Assembly: GCF_001636845.1 (NCBI RefSeq)
Contig: NZ_LITT01000001.1
Location: 1 to 64,000, forward strand
From: Clostridium ljungdahlii
GTDB taxonomy: Bacteria > Bacillota > Clostridia > Clostridiales > Clostridiaceae
Direction of reading: 5' to 3'
DNA: 64,000 nt
Below are positions 28,614 through 38,771 of the stretch, in pieces; within the stretch, counting starts at the first letter, position 1, and each line of letters starts with the position of its first letter. The notes below the pieces were generated by a model, which saw nothing but the letters and a program-made list of their open reading frames with translations, ran no database searches and was not told the DNA's origin. The position numbers and the translations under genes were made by a program.

Positions 28614-29894
28614 GTGCTATCAACCTTGCGTAATGCTTGGAAAGTTCCTGAACTAAGGAAAAGATTGCTATTTACTTTATTTATGATAATAGTTTTTAGA
28701 ATGGGAAATTTTATTCCTGTTCCAGGAATTGATACTACAAAGTTAAGTAGTTTAACTAGCAATGGCTCGTTGTTTGGCTTTTATGATCTTCTAGCAGGAG
28801 GAGCATTTAGCAGATTTAGTATATTTGCTATGGGAGTTATTCCATTTATCAATTCCTCCATCATATTCCAACTTCTTACAGTTGCTTTGCCTCGTTTAGA
28901 GCAATTATCTAAAGAAGGAGAAGAAGGTAGAAAGAAGATACAGGAATATACTAGATATGCTTCAGTACCACTAGGTATAATTCAAGGAATAACCATATAT
29001 GTTATTATAAATAGAGCAGGTGCGCTTTCAAATCCATCTGATAAGTTCAATATATTTATGATAATATTTACTGTGACTGTAGCGTCAACTTTTCTCATGT
29101 GGCTTGGTGACCAGATTACTGAGCATGGTATTGGAAATGGAATATCTCTTATAATATTTATAAACATTATTTCGAGATTTCCTTCTGCAGTATCTGGAAT
29201 TTTAAAAATGCAGCAGGTTGAAACAGTTAACTTTGTGGAAGTAATAGGACTTGCAGCAGTTATATTCTTGCTATTTTTAGGAGTTGTAATTTCAAGTTTA
29301 TCTGAGAGAAGGATTCCTATACAGTATGCAGGAAAAACAAATGCAGGAAGAATGTATAAAGGTCAGTCCACTAATATTCCAATCAATGTAAATGGAGCAG
29401 CTGTTATTGGAATCATATTTGCTATATCAGTTATGCAGTTTCCAATGACTATAGGGCAATTTTGGCCGGACTCAGCTTTTAACAAGTTTATAACAGGAAG
29501 TGTGTATAGTCCGTTTAAAGAAAGTAATTGGTTATATTTAGTGCTTTATTTCTTGCTTACAATTTTCTTTACATGGTTTTATACTGAAGTTACTATGAAG
29601 CCAGAGGAAATGGCCGAAAATATGAATAAGTCCTCAGGATTTATACCTGGCATAAGGCCAGGAGAGCCTACGGCTATATTTATTGAAAGAGTTTTAGCCA
29701 GAGTGTCAGTATTAGGAGGAGCTTTTGCAGGTATAATAGCAATATCTCCTATAGTAGCAGAAACTTATACTAGTTTTAAAGGCATATATTTTGGTGGAAC
29801 AGGGCTATTAATTATAGTAAATGTAGCTATTGAGACCATAAGACAATTAGAATCGCAACTAGTAATGCGTCATTATCATGGATTTTTGAATTGA
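28614..29894 (+). CDS. secY: Preprotein translocase subunit SecY
   Basis: The protein is 426 residues long, starting at GTG 28614 with AGGTGAT inside rplO. Ten hydrophobic segments can be traced. [10 protein letters not shown] at the first, [21 protein letters not shown] at the second, GNGISLIIF, and the C5 loop [14 protein letters not shown] identify it. SecY forms the protein-conducting channel with SecE and SecG in the membrane. secE, normally in the nusG cluster, is not in this window. Confidence 0.98.
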   Translation: MLSTLRNAWKVPELRKRLLFTLFMIIVFRMGNFIPVPGIDTTKLSSLTSNGSLFGFYDLLAGGAFSRFSIFAMGVIPFINSSIIFQLLTVALPRLEQLSKEGEEGRKKIQEYTRYASVPLGIIQGITIYVIINRAGALSNPSDKFNIFMIIFTVTVASTFLMWLGDQITEHGIGNGISLIIFINIISRFPSAVSGILKMQQVETVNFVEVIGLAAVIFLLFLGVVISSLSERRIPIQYAGKTNAGRMYKGQSTNIPINVNGAAVIGIIFAISVMQFPMTIGQFWPDSAFNKFITGSVYSPFKESNWLYLVLYFLLTIFFTWFYTEVTMKPEEMAENMNKSSGFIPGIRPGEPTAIFIERVLARVSVLGGAFAGIIAISPIVAETYTSFKGIYFGGTGLLIIVNVAIETIRQLESQLVMRHYHGFLN

Positions 29895-29919
29895 TAAAAT
29901 ATTTTTGGAGATGGTGCTG

Positions 29920-30573
29920 TTGAAAATAATTTTATTAGGTCCTCCAGGAGCTGGAAAAGGGACTCAAGCTAAATTTATTAGTGAAGAATATTCCATACCT
30001 CATATATCCACTGGGGATATTTTTAGAAAGAATATTTCAGAGAAGACTCCACTTGGAGTTGAGGCAAAAAAGTATTTAGATAACGGACAATTAGTACCAG
30101 ATGAGGTTACTATAAATATAGTTAAAGATAGATTAGGCAAGGATGATTGCAAAAACGGATTTTTGTTAGATGGATTTCCTAGAACCGTAAATCAAGCTGA
30201 AGCTCTAGACTTATTTTTAAATAATAAAGGGCAAAAGATAGATACAGCTCTCCTTATAGATGTTCCTAAAGAATTAATTCTTGAAAGAATGACAGGTAGA
30301 AGAGTTTGTCCATCTTGCGGCGCAAGTTATCATATAAAATTTAATCCTACTAAAGTTAAAGGCAAGTGTGATGTGTGTCATAGTGATGTTATACAAAGAA
30401 AAGATGATACTGAGTCAACTGTTAAGGATAGGTTAGATGTATATGATAAGCAAACTCAACCTCTGATTGGGTACTATAAAAAGCAGAAAGCACTTTCTAT
30501 AGCAGACGGAACTGGAGAAATAAATGAGGTTTTTCAAAGAGTAAAAGAAAATTTAAAATCTATTTGCAAATAA
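29920..30573 (+). CDS. adk: Adenylate kinase
   Basis: The protein is 217 residues long from TTG 29920 ([16 protein letters not shown]), nine bases after GGAG; the in-frame ATG codons upstream are badly placed. Walker A is GPPGAGKGT, the AMP site includes STGDIFRK and DGFPRT. The lid holds a C4 zinc site (CPSCGASYH and CDVCHSD), the Gram-positive type. It interconverts ATP, ADP and AMP. In related clostridia map follows; here only a remnant does. Confidence 0.97.
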   Translation: MKIILLGPPGAGKGTQAKFISEEYSIPHISTGDIFRKNISEKTPLGVEAKKYLDNGQLVPDEVTINIVKDRLGKDDCKNGFLLDGFPRTVNQAEALDLFLNNKGQKIDTALLIDVPKELILERMTGRRVCPSCGASYHIKFNPTKVKGKCDVCHSDVIQRKDDTESTVKDRLDVYDKQTQPLIGYYKKQKALSIADGTGEINEVFQRVKENLKSICK

Positions 30574-30589
30574 TTTAACACAAATAGAG

Positions 30590-30707
30590 ATAGATATGCT
30601 GGAACCTGTAAGTTGAAAACCAAGCAAAAGCTGATGATACAGTAAAATCTAGAATAACTACTGAATAATTGGATAGAATTTCAGAGGAGTATATATTAAG
30701 ACGATAG
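30590..30707 (+). pseudogene. map: Eroded N-terminal remnant of methionine aminopeptidase (map)
   Basis: Between adk and infA, where map normally lies, the frame 30612-30707 reads VENQAKADDTVKSRITTE-stop-LDRISEEYILRR-stop. This resembles the Map N-terminal stretch with (P)GITTxELDxIAEEYI. An upstream AG motif is in another frame. The metal-binding Asp/His/Glu region is absent. At least one stop codon and one frameshift disrupt it. A functional copy must exist elsewhere if methionine excision is to work. The rest of 30574-30882 holds the promoter below and no gene. Confidence 0.65.
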
Positions 30708-30732
30708 TGTTTTAGAAAATACTCCAGAAATA

Positions 30733-30761
30733 TTGACTTTAATTTAAAGTGTTAGTATTAT
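30733..30761 (+). promoter_or_regulatory. Promoter of the infA-alpha operon
   Basis: TTGACT (30733-30738) and TATTAT (30756-30761) are 17 bases apart. It lies downstream of the map remnant and about 120 bases before infA, so infA-rpmJ-rpsM and following genes can be transcribed independently of the spc genes. Confidence 0.72.
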
Positions 30762-30882
30762 GGATTAATATGGACTGTAAGTATATGAAGCATAATTTAC
30801 TGGTACGTTGAAAGTGATTATAAGCTCGGTGCTAAACAGATTTTTTGCAGTCAGCAATAACAAGGAGGTTTGATTATACCTT

Positions 30883-31101
30883 ATGTCAAAAGATGATGTT
30901 ATTGAAATTCAGGGTACTGTTTTAGAAGCTTTACCAAATGCTATGTTTCAGGTAGAATTAGAAAGCGGACATAAGATATTAGCACATATATCTGGTAAAT
31001 TAAGAATGAATTTTATAAGAATATTACCAGGTGATAAAGTTACAGTAGAGCTTTCTCCTTACGATTTGACTCGTGGGAGAATAACTTGGAGAGCGAAGTA
31101 A
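30883..31101 (+). CDS. infA: Translation initiation factor IF-1
   Basis: The protein is 72 residues long, the normal size, starting [13 protein letters not shown], with the OB-fold core [25 protein letters not shown]-1 blocks the A site during initiation. The ribosome site AAGGAGG (30862-30868) lies 14 bases from the ATG, longer than usual for this genome, with no alternative start codon between. Confidence 0.97.
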   Translation: MSKDDVIEIQGTVLEALPNAMFQVELESGHKILAHISGKLRMNFIRILPGDKVTVELSPYDLTRGRITWRAK

Positions 31102-31116
31102 TAAGGAGGGTTAGCT

Positions 31117-31230
31117 ATGAAAGTAAGGCCATCAGTTAAGCCTATGTGTGAAAAGTGTAAGATCATAAAGCGAAAAGGAAGAGTAATGGTTATCTGTGAA
31201 AATCCTAAGCACAAACAAAAACAAGGCTAA
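31117..31230 (+). CDS. rpmJ: 50S ribosomal protein L36
   Basis: The protein is 37 residues long: [20 protein letters not shown] followed by a short basic end with [11 protein letters not shown]. Cys11, Cys14, Cys27 and His32 form the zinc site of the C+ form. AAGGAGGG lies nine bases before the ATG. It sits in its usual place between infA and rpsM. Confidence 0.97.
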   Translation: MKVRPSVKPMCEKCKIIKRKGRVMVICENPKHKQKQG

Positions 31231-31252
31231 ACTAATAAAAAGTAAGTATTAG

Positions 31253-31343
31253 TAAAACACGTTATTAATACTTAATGTATGATTTATGAGTTAATAACGT
31301 TTTAAGGTGCGGCTGCAGCAATGTAAAGTTATTTACTTTGCTG
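31253..31343 (+). promoter_or_regulatory. Two hairpins in the rpmJ-rpsM gap
   Basis: The 187-base gap holds GTTATTAA (31261-31268) paired with TTAATAAC (31291-31298), flanked by AAAAC and GTTTT, which looks like a terminator or attenuator. A second stem, CAGC...AAAGT with ACTTTGCTG, follows at about 31315-31343. A TATAAT-like box near 31357 could restart transcription. The function is not clear from sequence. Confidence 0.45.
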
Positions 31344-31417
31344 GCTTTAAAGCTTAATATAATATAAATAAAGTAAATTAATCCTTACCAATCAGATTTT
31401 AGGAGGTGTAAATTTTA

Positions 31418-31795
31418 ATGGCAAGAATAGCAGGTATTGACCTACCAAAGGAAAAAAGAGTTGAAATAGGTCTAACTTATATATATGGCATAGGGTTATC
31501 AACTTCTCAAAAAATTCTAAAAGAAGCTGGAGTAAATCCAGACACTAGAGTTAAAGACCTAACAGAAGAAGAAGTTAACTCTTTGAGAAATTACGTAAAG
31601 AATGTAACAATCGAGGGTGACTTGAGAAGAGAGATTGCTCTTAATATAAAAAGATTGATAGAGATAGGTTCATATAGAGGAATAAGGCATAGAAGAGGTC
31701 TGCCAGTCAGAGGACAGAAAACGAAGACAAATGCAAGAACAAGAAAAGGACCTAAGAAAATGGTAGCAGGCAAGAAGAAAGTAGTAGGAAAATAA
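31418..31795 (+). CDS. rpsM: 30S ribosomal protein S13
   Basis: The protein is 125 residues long, starting [21 protein letters not shown], with [20 protein letters not shown] near the C-terminus. S13 contacts P-site tRNA and the large subunit from the head. TTTAGGAGGTG precedes the ATG. Confidence 0.98.
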   Translation: MARIAGIDLPKEKRVEIGLTYIYGIGLSTSQKILKEAGVNPDTRVKDLTEEEVNSLRNYVKNVTIEGDLRREIALNIKRLIEIGSYRGIRHRRGLPVRGQKTKTNARTRKGPKKMVAGKKKVVGK

Positions 31796-31812
31796 TATAA
31801 GGAGGTAAAAAG

Positions 31813-32211
31813 ATGGCAGCTGGAAAAGTTAGAAAGACAACTAAGAGAAAAAAAGAAAGAAAAAATGTTGAGCATGGTTGTGCACATATAAGATCAACTT
31901 TTAATAATTCTATAGTTACAATTACCGATGCTGCGGGAAATACTTTATCCTGGGCTAGTGCAGGTGGTTTAGGATTTAGAGGCTCTAGAAAGAGCACCCC
32001 ATTTGCTGCACAAATGGCAGCTGAAACATCAGCTAAAGCAGCTATGGAACATGGATTAAAAAGCATCGAAGTATATGTTAAGGGACCTGGTGCTGGTAGA
32101 GAAGCCGCAATAAGGTCATTACAGGCAGCAGGACTTGAAGTTACATTGATAAAAGATGTTACTCCAATTCCACATAATGGATGCAGACCACCAAAAAGAA
32201 GAAGAGTTTAG
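31813..32211 (+). CDS. rpsK: 30S ribosomal protein S11
   Basis: The protein is 132 residues long with [19 protein letters not shown], the [21 protein letters not shown] block and the [14 protein letters not shown] end. S11 lines the platform near the E site. AAGGAGG lies in the 17-base gap after rpsM. Confidence 0.98.
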   Translation: MAAGKVRKTTKRKKERKNVEHGCAHIRSTFNNSIVTITDAAGNTLSWASAGGLGFRGSRKSTPFAAQMAAETSAKAAMEHGLKSIEVYVKGPGAGREAAIRSLQAAGLEVTLIKDVTPIPHNGCRPPKRRRV

Positions 32212-32232
32212 TAACGGGAGGTGTAAGTTTTA

Positions 32233-32853
32233 ATGGCAAGATATACTGGATCAGTATGCAGACTTTGCAGAAGAGAAGGCTTAAAATTATTCCTTAAAGG
32301 GGATAGATGTTATACAGATAAATGTGCATTTTCAAGAAGAGGATATGCACCAGGACAACATGGTCAAAGAAGAAAAAAAGTATCAAACTATGGTTTACAA
32401 TTGAGAGAAAAGCAGAAGGCTAAGAGAATATATGGACTATTAGAAGGACAATTTAGAAAATACTATGAAACAGCTGATAGGAAAAAGGGAATAACAGGTG
32501 AAAATTTGTTAGTTCTACTTGAAACAAGACTTGACAATGTAATTTATAGATTAGGATATGGACAGTCAAGAGCAGAAGCTAGACAATTGGTAACTCATGG
32601 CCATTTTTTAGTTAATGGAAGAAAAGTGGATATACCTTCTTTTAAGGTATCAATTAATGATAATATAACTGTAAGTGATAAGAGCAAATCATCAGAGAAA
32701 TTTAAAACTTTTGCAGAAAACCCAAAAACTTTACCAACTTGGTTAGAAGGAAATGTAGAAAATTTCCAAGCAAAAGTTCTTAGACAGCCAACAAGAGAGG
32801 ATATAGATGTTCCTGTTAACGAAACATTAATCGTAGAGTTATACAGCAAGTAG
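32233..32853 (+). CDS. rpsD: 30S ribosomal protein S4
   Basis: The protein is 206 residues long. The N-terminus has a C4 zinc motif (CRLCRREG and CYTDKC), and the S4 RNA-binding domain includes [20 protein letters not shown] and [13 protein letters not shown]4 starts 30S assembly and in Bacillus represses its own gene. It lies in the alpha operon here, unlike in Bacillus subtilis. Confidence 0.98.
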   Translation: MARYTGSVCRLCRREGLKLFLKGDRCYTDKCAFSRRGYAPGQHGQRRKKVSNYGLQLREKQKAKRIYGLLEGQFRKYYETADRKKGITGENLLVLLETRLDNVIYRLGYGQSRAEARQLVTHGHFLVNGRKVDIPSFKVSINDNITVSDKSKSSEKFKTFAENPKTLPTWLEGNVENFQAKVLRQPTREDIDVPVNETLIVELYSK

Positions 32854-32915
32854 TTAATATAGAATCAGTTGCCCTCAGAATACATTATTAGATAAATAGA
32901 AGGAGGGTTATATTC

Positions 32916-33863
32916 ATGTTAGAAATAGAAAAACCCAAAATAGAATGTGTTGAAACTAGTGAAGATGGTAACTATGGAAAGTTTGTAGTGGAGCCCCTTG
33001 AAAGAGGCTATGGTATTACTCTTGGTAATGCACTTAGAAGGATTCTTCTTTCTTCCCTTCCAGGAGTTGCTGCTAATCATATAAAAATAGATGGTGTACT
33101 TCATGAATTTTCAACTATTCGTGGAGTAAAAGAGGATGTTGCAGAGCTAATTCTAAATATAAAAGAATTAGCTTTAAAGATGAATGGAGAAGGTCCTAAA
33201 ACTATATATATAGATGCACAAGGACCAGGAGAAGTTGTTGCAGGAGACATAAAAACAGATGGTGATGTTGAAATAATTAATAAAGACTTACATATAGCTA
33301 CCTTAGATGATGATGGCAAACTCTATATGGAGATTGCTGTCAACGGAGGAAGAGGATATGTTTCTCAAAGAAAGAATAAGTCTGAAGACATGCCAATAGG
33401 TACTATTCCTGTAGATTCAATATACACTCCTATTAAAAGAGTTAATTTTGCTGTAGAAAATACAAGAGTTGGTCAAATAACTGATTATGATAAATTATCA
33501 TTGGAAGTATGGACTAATGGAACTATATTACCAGATGAAGCTGTAAGTTTATCAGCTAAAATTCTCATAGAACATTTCAAACTATTTATGACTCTTACTG
33601 ATCATGCTAATAATGTAGAAATAATGGTTGAAAAGGAAGAGGATAAGAAGGAAAAGGTTCTTGAGATGACAATAGAAGAATTAGACCTTTCAGTGAGAAG
33701 TTATAATTGTCTAAAGAGGGCTGGAATAAATACAGTTCAAGAGTTAACAGAAAGAACAATGGATGATATGATGAAGGTAAGGAATTTAGGTAAAAAATCC
33801 TTAGAAGAAGTTGAGCAAAAGCTTGATGCCTTAGGATTATCATTAAAGCAAAGTGAAGACTAA
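32916..33863 (+). CDS. rpoA: DNA-directed RNA polymerase subunit alpha
   Basis: The protein is 315 residues long. The N-terminal assembly domain has [20 protein letters not shown] and [13 protein letters not shown], and the C-terminal domain has [16 protein letters not shown] and [14 protein letters not shown], which binds UP elements and activators. It is the only RNA polymerase core gene in the window; rpoB and rpoC are missing from their expected place between tuf and rpsJ (see findings). Confidence 0.98.
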   Translation: MLEIEKPKIECVETSEDGNYGKFVVEPLERGYGITLGNALRRILLSSLPGVAANHIKIDGVLHEFSTIRGVKEDVAELILNIKELALKMNGEGPKTIYIDAQGPGEVVAGDIKTDGDVEIINKDLHIATLDDDGKLYMEIAVNGGRGYVSQRKNKSEDMPIGTIPVDSIYTPIKRVNFAVENTRVGQITDYDKLSLEVWTNGTILPDEAVSLSAKILIEHFKLFMTLTDHANNVEIMVEKEEDKKEKVLEMTIEELDLSVRSYNCLKRAGINTVQELTERTMDDMMKVRNLGKKSLEEVEQKLDALGLSLKQSED

Positions 33864-33919
33864 AATTTGTTAAAATAACGAACGGATAAACTTATTACCT
33901 ACAGTAAGGAGGGATATAA

Positions 33920-34261
33920 ATGGCACAGTATCGTAAATTAGGACGTCCATCTGACCAAAGAAGAGCAATGCTTAGAAGTCTTGTTACTAACTTTTTAAAG
34001 CATGGTAAAATACAGACAACTGTAACTAGAGCAAAGGAAACAAGAAGTTTAGCAGAAAAGATGATTACTCTTGCAAAAAGAGGAGATCTTCATGCTAGAA
34101 GACAGGTACTTTCTTTTGTAACTGAAGAAGAAGTTGTAAAAAATTTATTTACAGATATAGCTCCTAAATATGCTGAAAGAAATGGTGGATACACTAGAAT
34201 GTATAAAATGGGTCCAAGAAGAGGCGACGGAGCCGAATTAGTTATACTAGAGTTAGTATAA
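33920..34261 (+). CDS. rplQ: 50S ribosomal protein L17
   Basis: The protein is 113 residues long, starting [21 protein letters not shown], with [22 protein letters not shown] at the end. It is the short Firmicute form and the last gene of the alpha operon, followed by a terminator. Confidence 0.98.
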   Translation: MAQYRKLGRPSDQRRAMLRSLVTNFLKHGKIQTTVTRAKETRSLAEKMITLAKRGDLHARRQVLSFVTEEEVVKNLFTDIAPKYAERNGGYTRMYKMGPRRGDGAELVILELV

Positions 34262-34268
34262 AATTAAA

Positions 34269-34304
34269 GGGATTAAGTAAAGACTAGCTTAATCCCTGTT
34301 TTTC
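34269..34304 (+). terminator. Terminator after rplQ
   Basis: GGGATTAAG (34269-34277) pairs with CTTAATCCC (34288-34296) and is followed by TGTTTTTC. It closes the long ribosomal block. Confidence 0.9.
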
Positions 34305-34355
34305 TATAAAATGCTGTTTCAATTTTGTTGCTCATCAAATTAGTGAGGTGTTTCT

Positions 34356-35201
34356 ATGGAAAAAAATATAATAGTATGTGATAATGTAAGCTATAAATAT
34401 AAGGACAATGATAATGAAAATGTAAAATTAGCTGTAGATCATGTGAATTTTCAAGTAAAAAAGGGAGAATTCCTTGTAGTGCTTGGAAGAAATGGATCTG
34501 GAAAATCTACTATGGCTAAACATATAAATGCTCTTTTAGTTCCAACTGATGGAAAAGTATATGTAGAAGATATAGATACTTCAGATGAAAAAAATACCTG
34601 GAAGATAAGAAATAAGGCAGGAATGGTTTTTCAAAATCCAGATAACCAAATAGTTGCTACTATAGTAGAAGAAGATGTTGCTTTTGGACCAGAAAACCTA
34701 GGAGTTCCATCAGCGGAAATAAGAGCAAGAGTTGATGAGTGTTTAAAAAGAGTAAATATGTATGAATATAGGAGACATGCACCTCATTTACTTTCAGGTG
34801 GACAAAAGCAAAGGGTAGCTATAGCAGGAGTGCTTGCTATGAGACCAGATTGTATAATATTTGATGAATCAACTGCAATGCTTGATCCGTCTGGTAGGCG
34901 TGAAGTAATGAGTACAATAAAAGATATAAACAGCAAGTACAATATGACAGTAATTCTAATTACACATTATATGGAAGAAGCAGTAGAAGCAGATAGAATA
35001 ATTGTTATGGATGAAGGTAAAATTATAATGGAAGGATCTCCTAGAAATATATTTAGTCAGGTATCCAAAATGAAAAAAATAGGACTTGATGTACCTCAAA
35101 TGACAGAATTAGCCTATGAGCTTAGGAATAGTGGTGTAGATATTAAACCTGATATATTAACTATAGATGAGATGGTGAGTGAATTATGCCGATTAAAATA
35201 G
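34356..35201 (+). CDS. ecfA1: Energy-coupling factor transporter ATPase EcfA1
   Basis: The protein is 281 residues long, an ABC ATPase with Walker [15 protein letters not shown] loop FQNPDNQIV, signature [14 protein letters not shown], Walker [14 protein letters not shown] and H-loop THYMEEA. DES in place of the usual DEP/DE(P) is normal for EcfA1. It pairs with EcfA2 to power import of vitamins (riboflavin, folate, biotin and others) by S components encoded elsewhere. Its 3' end overlaps ecfA2 by 16 bases. Confidence 0.95.
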   Translation: MEKNIIVCDNVSYKYKDNDNENVKLAVDHVNFQVKKGEFLVVLGRNGSGKSTMAKHINALLVPTDGKVYVEDIDTSDEKNTWKIRNKAGMVFQNPDNQIVATIVEEDVAFGPENLGVPSAEIRARVDECLKRVNMYEYRRHAPHLLSGGQKQRVAIAGVLAMRPDCIIFDESTAMLDPSGRREVMSTIKDINSKYNMTVILITHYMEEAVEADRIIVMDEGKIIMEGSPRNIFSQVSKMKKIGLDVPQMTELAYELRNSGVDIKPDILTIDEMVSELCRLK

Positions 35202-36040
35202 AAAATTTAACTCATATATATATGAAAGGTTCACCTTTTGAAAAAAAAGCACTAGATGACATAAATATTGAAGTAGAAGATGGAGAATGTGTTGCTTTGA
35301 TAGGACACACGGGTTCGGGAAAATCAACACTTATTCAACATATAAATGGACTCTTAAAACCAAGTTCAGGCAAGATAATAGTAGATGGAGTAGATATTAC
35401 TGATAAAAAGATAAATTTGAATTTTATAAGAAAAAAAGTAGGACTTGTATTTCAGTATCCTGAATATCAGTTATTTGAGGAAACTATAGAAAAAGACATT
35501 GCTTTTGGTCCTAAAAATTTGGGATTGAGTGATGATGATATAAATAAAAGAGTGAAGAGAGCCATGAACATGGTGGGATTAAAATATGAAGATTACAAGG
35601 ATAAATCTCCTTTTGAATTAAGCGGAGGGCAAAAGAGGAGAGTTGCTATAGCAGGAGTAGTTGCTATGGAGCCTAAAGTACTCATATTAGATGAACCAAC
35701 AGCAGGTCTTGATCCCAAGGGAAGAGATGACATCTTTTCAGAGATAAAAAATTTACATAGTGAATACAATATGACCATAATATTTGTATCTCACAGCATG
35801 GAAGATGTAGCTAAGCTGGCTGGTAGAATAATTGTAATGCATCAGGGAAAATGTATACTTGATGGCCCTCCTGAAAAAGTTTTTAATGAGGTTGACACTT
35901 TGGAAAGTGTAGGACTTGCAGTACCTCAAGTAACATATATGGTAAAAAAGCTTAGGGAAAAGGGCATAAATATATCAAAAGATGTATTTACAGTAAAGCA
36001 GGCAAAAGAAGAAATACTCAAAATATTAAGTAAAAGTTAG
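35186..36040 (+). CDS. ecfA2: Energy-coupling factor transporter ATPase EcfA2
   Basis: The protein is 284 residues long with Walker [15 protein letters not shown] loop [12 protein letters not shown] (typical of EcfA2), signature [14 protein letters not shown], Walker [14 protein letters not shown] and H-loop SHSMEDV. It forms a heterodimer with EcfA1. It overlaps ecfA1 and is followed by ecfT after 12 bases. Confidence 0.95.
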   Translation: MPIKIENLTHIYMKGSPFEKKALDDINIEVEDGECVALIGHTGSGKSTLIQHINGLLKPSSGKIIVDGVDITDKKINLNFIRKKVGLVFQYPEYQLFEETIEKDIAFGPKNLGLSDDDINKRVKRAMNMVGLKYEDYKDKSPFELSGGQKRRVAIAGVVAMEPKVLILDEPTAGLDPKGRDDIFSEIKNLHSEYNMTIIFVSHSMEDVAKLAGRIIVMHQGKCILDGPPEKVFNEVDTLESVGLAVPQVTYMVKKLREKGINISKDVFTVKQAKEEILKILSKS

Positions 36041-36052
36041 GAGAGCTAGTAA

Positions 36053-36862
36053 ATGATTAAAGATATTACAATAGGTCAATATGTACCTGGGAATTCTTTT
36101 GTTCATAAGTTGGATCCAAGAGTTAAGATATTGATATCTTTAATATATATTGTAGATTTATTTATAGTAAACAGCTTTAAAGGCTATATATTTATAGTAT
36201 TATTCACTATAATTTCAATACTTATATCTAAGATACAGTTTTCATACATTTATAAAGGACTTAAGCCAATATTCATATTAGTTATTATAACTGCAGTGCT
36301 GAATATATTTATGACAACGGGAATTAATCCACCTTTATTTAAGTGGAAGTTTTTAGTTGTGTATAAAGAAGGATTAGTTATGGCTGCATTTATGGCAGTT
36401 AGACTTGTATTCTTAATTATAGGAACCTCACTACTAACTTTAACTACATCTCCTATTGAACTCACAGATGCAATAGAAAAACTTTTAAGTCCAATGAAAA
36501 AAATAGGAGTGCCTGCTCATGAGTTAGCTATGATGATGACCATAGCACTTAGATTTATACCGACACTGATGGATGAAACAGATAAAATAATGAAAGCTCA
36601 AATGGCAAGAGGAGCGGATTTTCAATCTGGAAACATAATTCAGAGAGCTAAGAATCTTATCCCAATCCTAGTTCCACTTTTTATAAGTTCTTTTAGGCGT
36701 GCAGATGAACTGGCAATGGCAATGGAAGCTAGATGTTACACAGGTGGAGAAGGCAGGACTAGGATGAAACAGCTTAAGTTAACTAATAAGGACTTTACGG
36801 CATCAGTGTGTGTTTTTGCATTGGTGTGTGTGTCTATATTCAGTAGAGTATGGTGGCATTAA
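36053..36862 (+). CDS. ecfT: Energy-coupling factor transporter transmembrane protein EcfT
   Basis: The protein is 269 residues long, with five or six hydrophobic segments (about 28-60, 70-90, 105-125, 245-265). The cytosolic coupling helices end in AQMARGADF and AMAMEARCY; these two Ala-Arg-Gly/Ala-Arg-Cys motifs dock into EcfA1/A2. It completes the shared ECF module. Its stop overlaps the truA start by one base. Confidence 0.95.
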   Translation: MIKDITIGQYVPGNSFVHKLDPRVKILISLIYIVDLFIVNSFKGYIFIVLFTIISILISKIQFSYIYKGLKPIFILVIITAVLNIFMTTGINPPLFKWKFLVVYKEGLVMAAFMAVRLVFLIIGTSLLTLTTSPIELTDAIEKLLSPMKKIGVPAHELAMMMTIALRFIPTLMDETDKIMKAQMARGADFQSGNIIQRAKNLIPILVPLFISSFRRADELAMAMEARCYTGGEGRTRMKQLKLTNKDFTASVCVFALVCVSIFSRVWWH

Positions 36863-37596
36863 TGAAGAATGTAATGCTTACAATAGAATATGATGGTACA
36901 AATTATTCTGGATGGCAGAGACAAGATAATGCTATGACAATTCAGCAAAGATTAGAGGAAGCTATTAAAAAAATTACAGGGAGTTTTTCTGAAGTTATAG
37001 GTGCAAGCAGAACTGATGCAGGAGTTCATGCAAGAGGATTTGTGTGCAACTTTTTTACTAATAGTAAAATACCAAGTTCTAATTTTAAAATGGCGCTAAA
37101 TGGAGTATTACCTAAAGATATAGTTGTATTAAACGCCAGAGAAGTGGATGATAGTTTTCATTCTAGGTATCACAGCTTAGGTAAAAAATATGTTTATACA
37201 ATAGTAACGGGAAATAATAGGCCTGTTATTGGAAGACAATATGTTTATTACTTTAGGAGAAAATTGGATATTGGTAAAATGAAAAATGCATGTAAGTACT
37301 TTATAGGTACTCATGATTTTTCTGCTTTTAAGAAAAAGGGAAGTTCTGTTAAATCTTCTGTTAGAACAGTGAGAGAGTTAACTATTGTACAAGAAGACAA
37401 TTTGATTAAGTTTAGTATAGTTGGAGATGGATTCTTGTACAATATGGTAAGGATAATAGTAGGTACTTTATTAGAAGTAGGGTTAGGAAGGTTTACGCCA
37501 GAATATGTGAAAGATATTTTAGAGTCTAAGGATAGGTCAAAAGCCGGGAAGCCTGTACCAGCCTTAGGCCTTTGTTTGGAAAAAATATTTTACTAG
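36862..37596 (+). CDS. truA: tRNA pseudouridine synthase A
   Basis: The protein is 244 residues long from ATG 36862, which shares a base with the ecfT stop; GGTGG lies nine bases upstream. Core motifs are LTIEYDGTNYSGWQRQ, GASRTDAGVHARG with the catalytic Asp, SFHSRYHSLGKKYVYTI and FLYNMVRIIVGTLLEVG. TruA modifies positions 38-40 of tRNA anticodon arms. The ecfA1-ecfA2-ecfT-truA-rplM-rpsI order is standard in Firmicutes. Confidence 0.96.
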   Translation: MKNVMLTIEYDGTNYSGWQRQDNAMTIQQRLEEAIKKITGSFSEVIGASRTDAGVHARGFVCNFFTNSKIPSSNFKMALNGVLPKDIVVLNAREVDDSFHSRYHSLGKKYVYTIVTGNNRPVIGRQYVYYFRRKLDIGKMKNACKYFIGTHDFSAFKKKGSSVKSSVRTVRELTIVQEDNLIKFSIVGDGFLYNMVRIIVGTLLEVGLGRFTPEYVKDILESKDRSKAGKPVPALGLCLEKIFY

Positions 37597-37597
37597 A

Positions 37598-37626
37598 TTG
37601 ACACACCAGGCACATTGTATTATAAT
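37598..37626 (+). promoter_or_regulatory. Promoter of rplM-rpsI
   Basis: TTGACA (37598-37603) and TATAAT (37621-37626) are both perfect consensus boxes at 17 bases spacing, overlapping the last base pairs after the truA stop codon. This is the best promoter match in the window. Confidence 0.93.
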
Positions 37627-37644
37627 ATAAATTGTTTGTATTTT

Positions 37645-37682
37645 GGATATAAAGGATCCACCAGCCCCGGGTCTTTATATAG
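37645..37682 (+). promoter_or_regulatory. Leader hairpin upstream of rplM (candidate L13 leader)
   Basis: ATATAAAG (37647-37654) pairs with CTTTATAT (37673-37680) around a GC-rich internal region ending CCCCGGGTC. An autoregulatory L13 leader is described upstream of rplM in Firmicutes. Position, size and the AT-stem/GC-core layout fit, but I have not aligned it to the family model. Confidence 0.5.
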
Positions 37683-37739
37683 AGAATCGTTTATGAAAAT
37701 TTAGAAGTTTTTTTTAGAGATTAAAAGAAACTAGAATAA

Positions 37740-37779
37740 GAGAGGAGTTGAAAACCGTTAATTGTATAACGGGAAAGCC
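37740..37779 (+). promoter_or_regulatory. Shine-Dalgarno-hairpin-start module before rplM
   Basis: The ribosome site GAGAGGAG begins at 37740, but the ATG is at 37780. Between them lies GTTGAAAA and a hairpin CCGTTA-ATTGTA-TAACGG (37755-37772), then seven bases. Folding the hairpin brings the ribosome site to a normal distance from the ATG. The same 15-base sequence and an equivalent hairpin occur at 48936-48974 before the mesaconase beta gene. Confidence 0.7.
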
Positions 37780-38214
37780 ATGAAATCATATATAGCAAAA
37801 CCTGAACAAATTGAAAGAAAATGGTACATTGTTGATGCTGCAGGAAAGCCCCTTGGAAGAGTAGCAAGTCAAATTGCTTCAATATTAAGAGGTAAAAATA
37901 AACCAATATATACACCACATGTTGATACAGGAGATTTTGTAATAGTAATAAATGCAGAAAAAGTAGTTTTAACTGGTAAAAAATTAGATCAAAAGATGTT
38001 GAGACATCATTCCTTATATCCAGGTGGATTAAAGGAAATTTCTTATAGAGATGCTTTAGCAAAGAAACCAGAATTTGTATTCCAGGAAGCTGTAAGAAGA
38101 ATGCTTCCAGATGGTCCACTAGGAAGACAAATGTTTAAAAAATTAAAAGTATACAGAGGTGCTGAGCACAATCATGAAGCTCAAAAGCCAGAAGTATTAG
38201 AATTAAAATATTAG
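37780..38214 (+). CDS. rplM: 50S ribosomal protein L13
   Basis: The protein is 144 residues long from ATG 37780 ([20 protein letters not shown]). A TTG at 37762 is open in frame but would lie inside the hairpin of the upstream translation module. [19 protein letters not shown] and [20 protein letters not shown] identify L13, an early-assembly protein. It forms a two-gene operon with rpsI. Confidence 0.97.
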   Translation: MKSYIAKPEQIERKWYIVDAAGKPLGRVASQIASILRGKNKPIYTPHVDTGDFVIVINAEKVVLTGKKLDQKMLRHHSLYPGGLKEISYRDALAKKPEFVFQEAVRRMLPDGPLGRQMFKKLKVYRGAEHNHEAQKPEVLELKY

Positions 38215-38239
38215 GTTAGAGCTGGAGGGAGGATAAAAA

Positions 38240-38632
38240 ATGGCTAAGGTTCAGTATTTTGGAACAGGAAGAAGAAAAAAGTCAATAGCAAGAGTTAGAC
38301 TTGTACCTGGAGAAGGTAAAGTAACTATAAATAAGAGAGATATGGATGATTACTTTGGATTGGATACTTTAAAGGTTATAGTTAACCAACCATTGGAATT
38401 GACTTCAACTAAAGGAAAGTTTAATGTACTTGTAAATGTTCATGGAGGAGGATTTACAGGTCAGGCTGGAGCTATAAGACATGGAATATCAAGAGCTCTC
38501 TTAAAAGCAGATGAGAATTTAAGACCGGAACTTAAAAAGGCTGGTTTCTTAACAAGAGACCCAAGAATGAAAGAAAGAAAGAAATATGGTCTTAAGAAAG
38601 CAAGAAGAGCTCCACAATTTTCAAAGAGATAA
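38240..38632 (+). CDS. rpsI: 30S ribosomal protein S9
   Basis: The protein is 130 residues long, with [18 protein letters not shown] at the start, [17 protein letters not shown] in the middle and the [12 protein letters not shown] tail that reaches P-site tRNA. It lies 25 bases after rplM behind GGAGGGAGG and before a terminator. Confidence 0.98.
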   Translation: MAKVQYFGTGRRKKSIARVRLVPGEGKVTINKRDMDDYFGLDTLKVIVNQPLELTSTKGKFNVLVNVHGGGFTGQAGAIRHGISRALLKADENLRPELKKAGFLTRDPRMKERKKYGLKKARRAPQFSKR

Positions 38633-38645
38633 TATCAGAATTCAA

Positions 38646-38691
38646 AATAGTTTATACATACAAAATTTGTGTGTGTATAAGCTATTTTTTA
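38646..38691 (+). terminator. Terminator after rpsI
   Basis: AATAGTTTATACA pairs with TGTATAAGCTATT (one T-G wobble) and runs into TTTTT. Confidence 0.85.
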
Positions 38692-38771
38692 TTGAAAATA
38701 ATTTAATAACTTTTTATGTTTTGGGTAAATATATATTAAGGCTCTAAATAATTATAAGGAGTGGGTGTATA

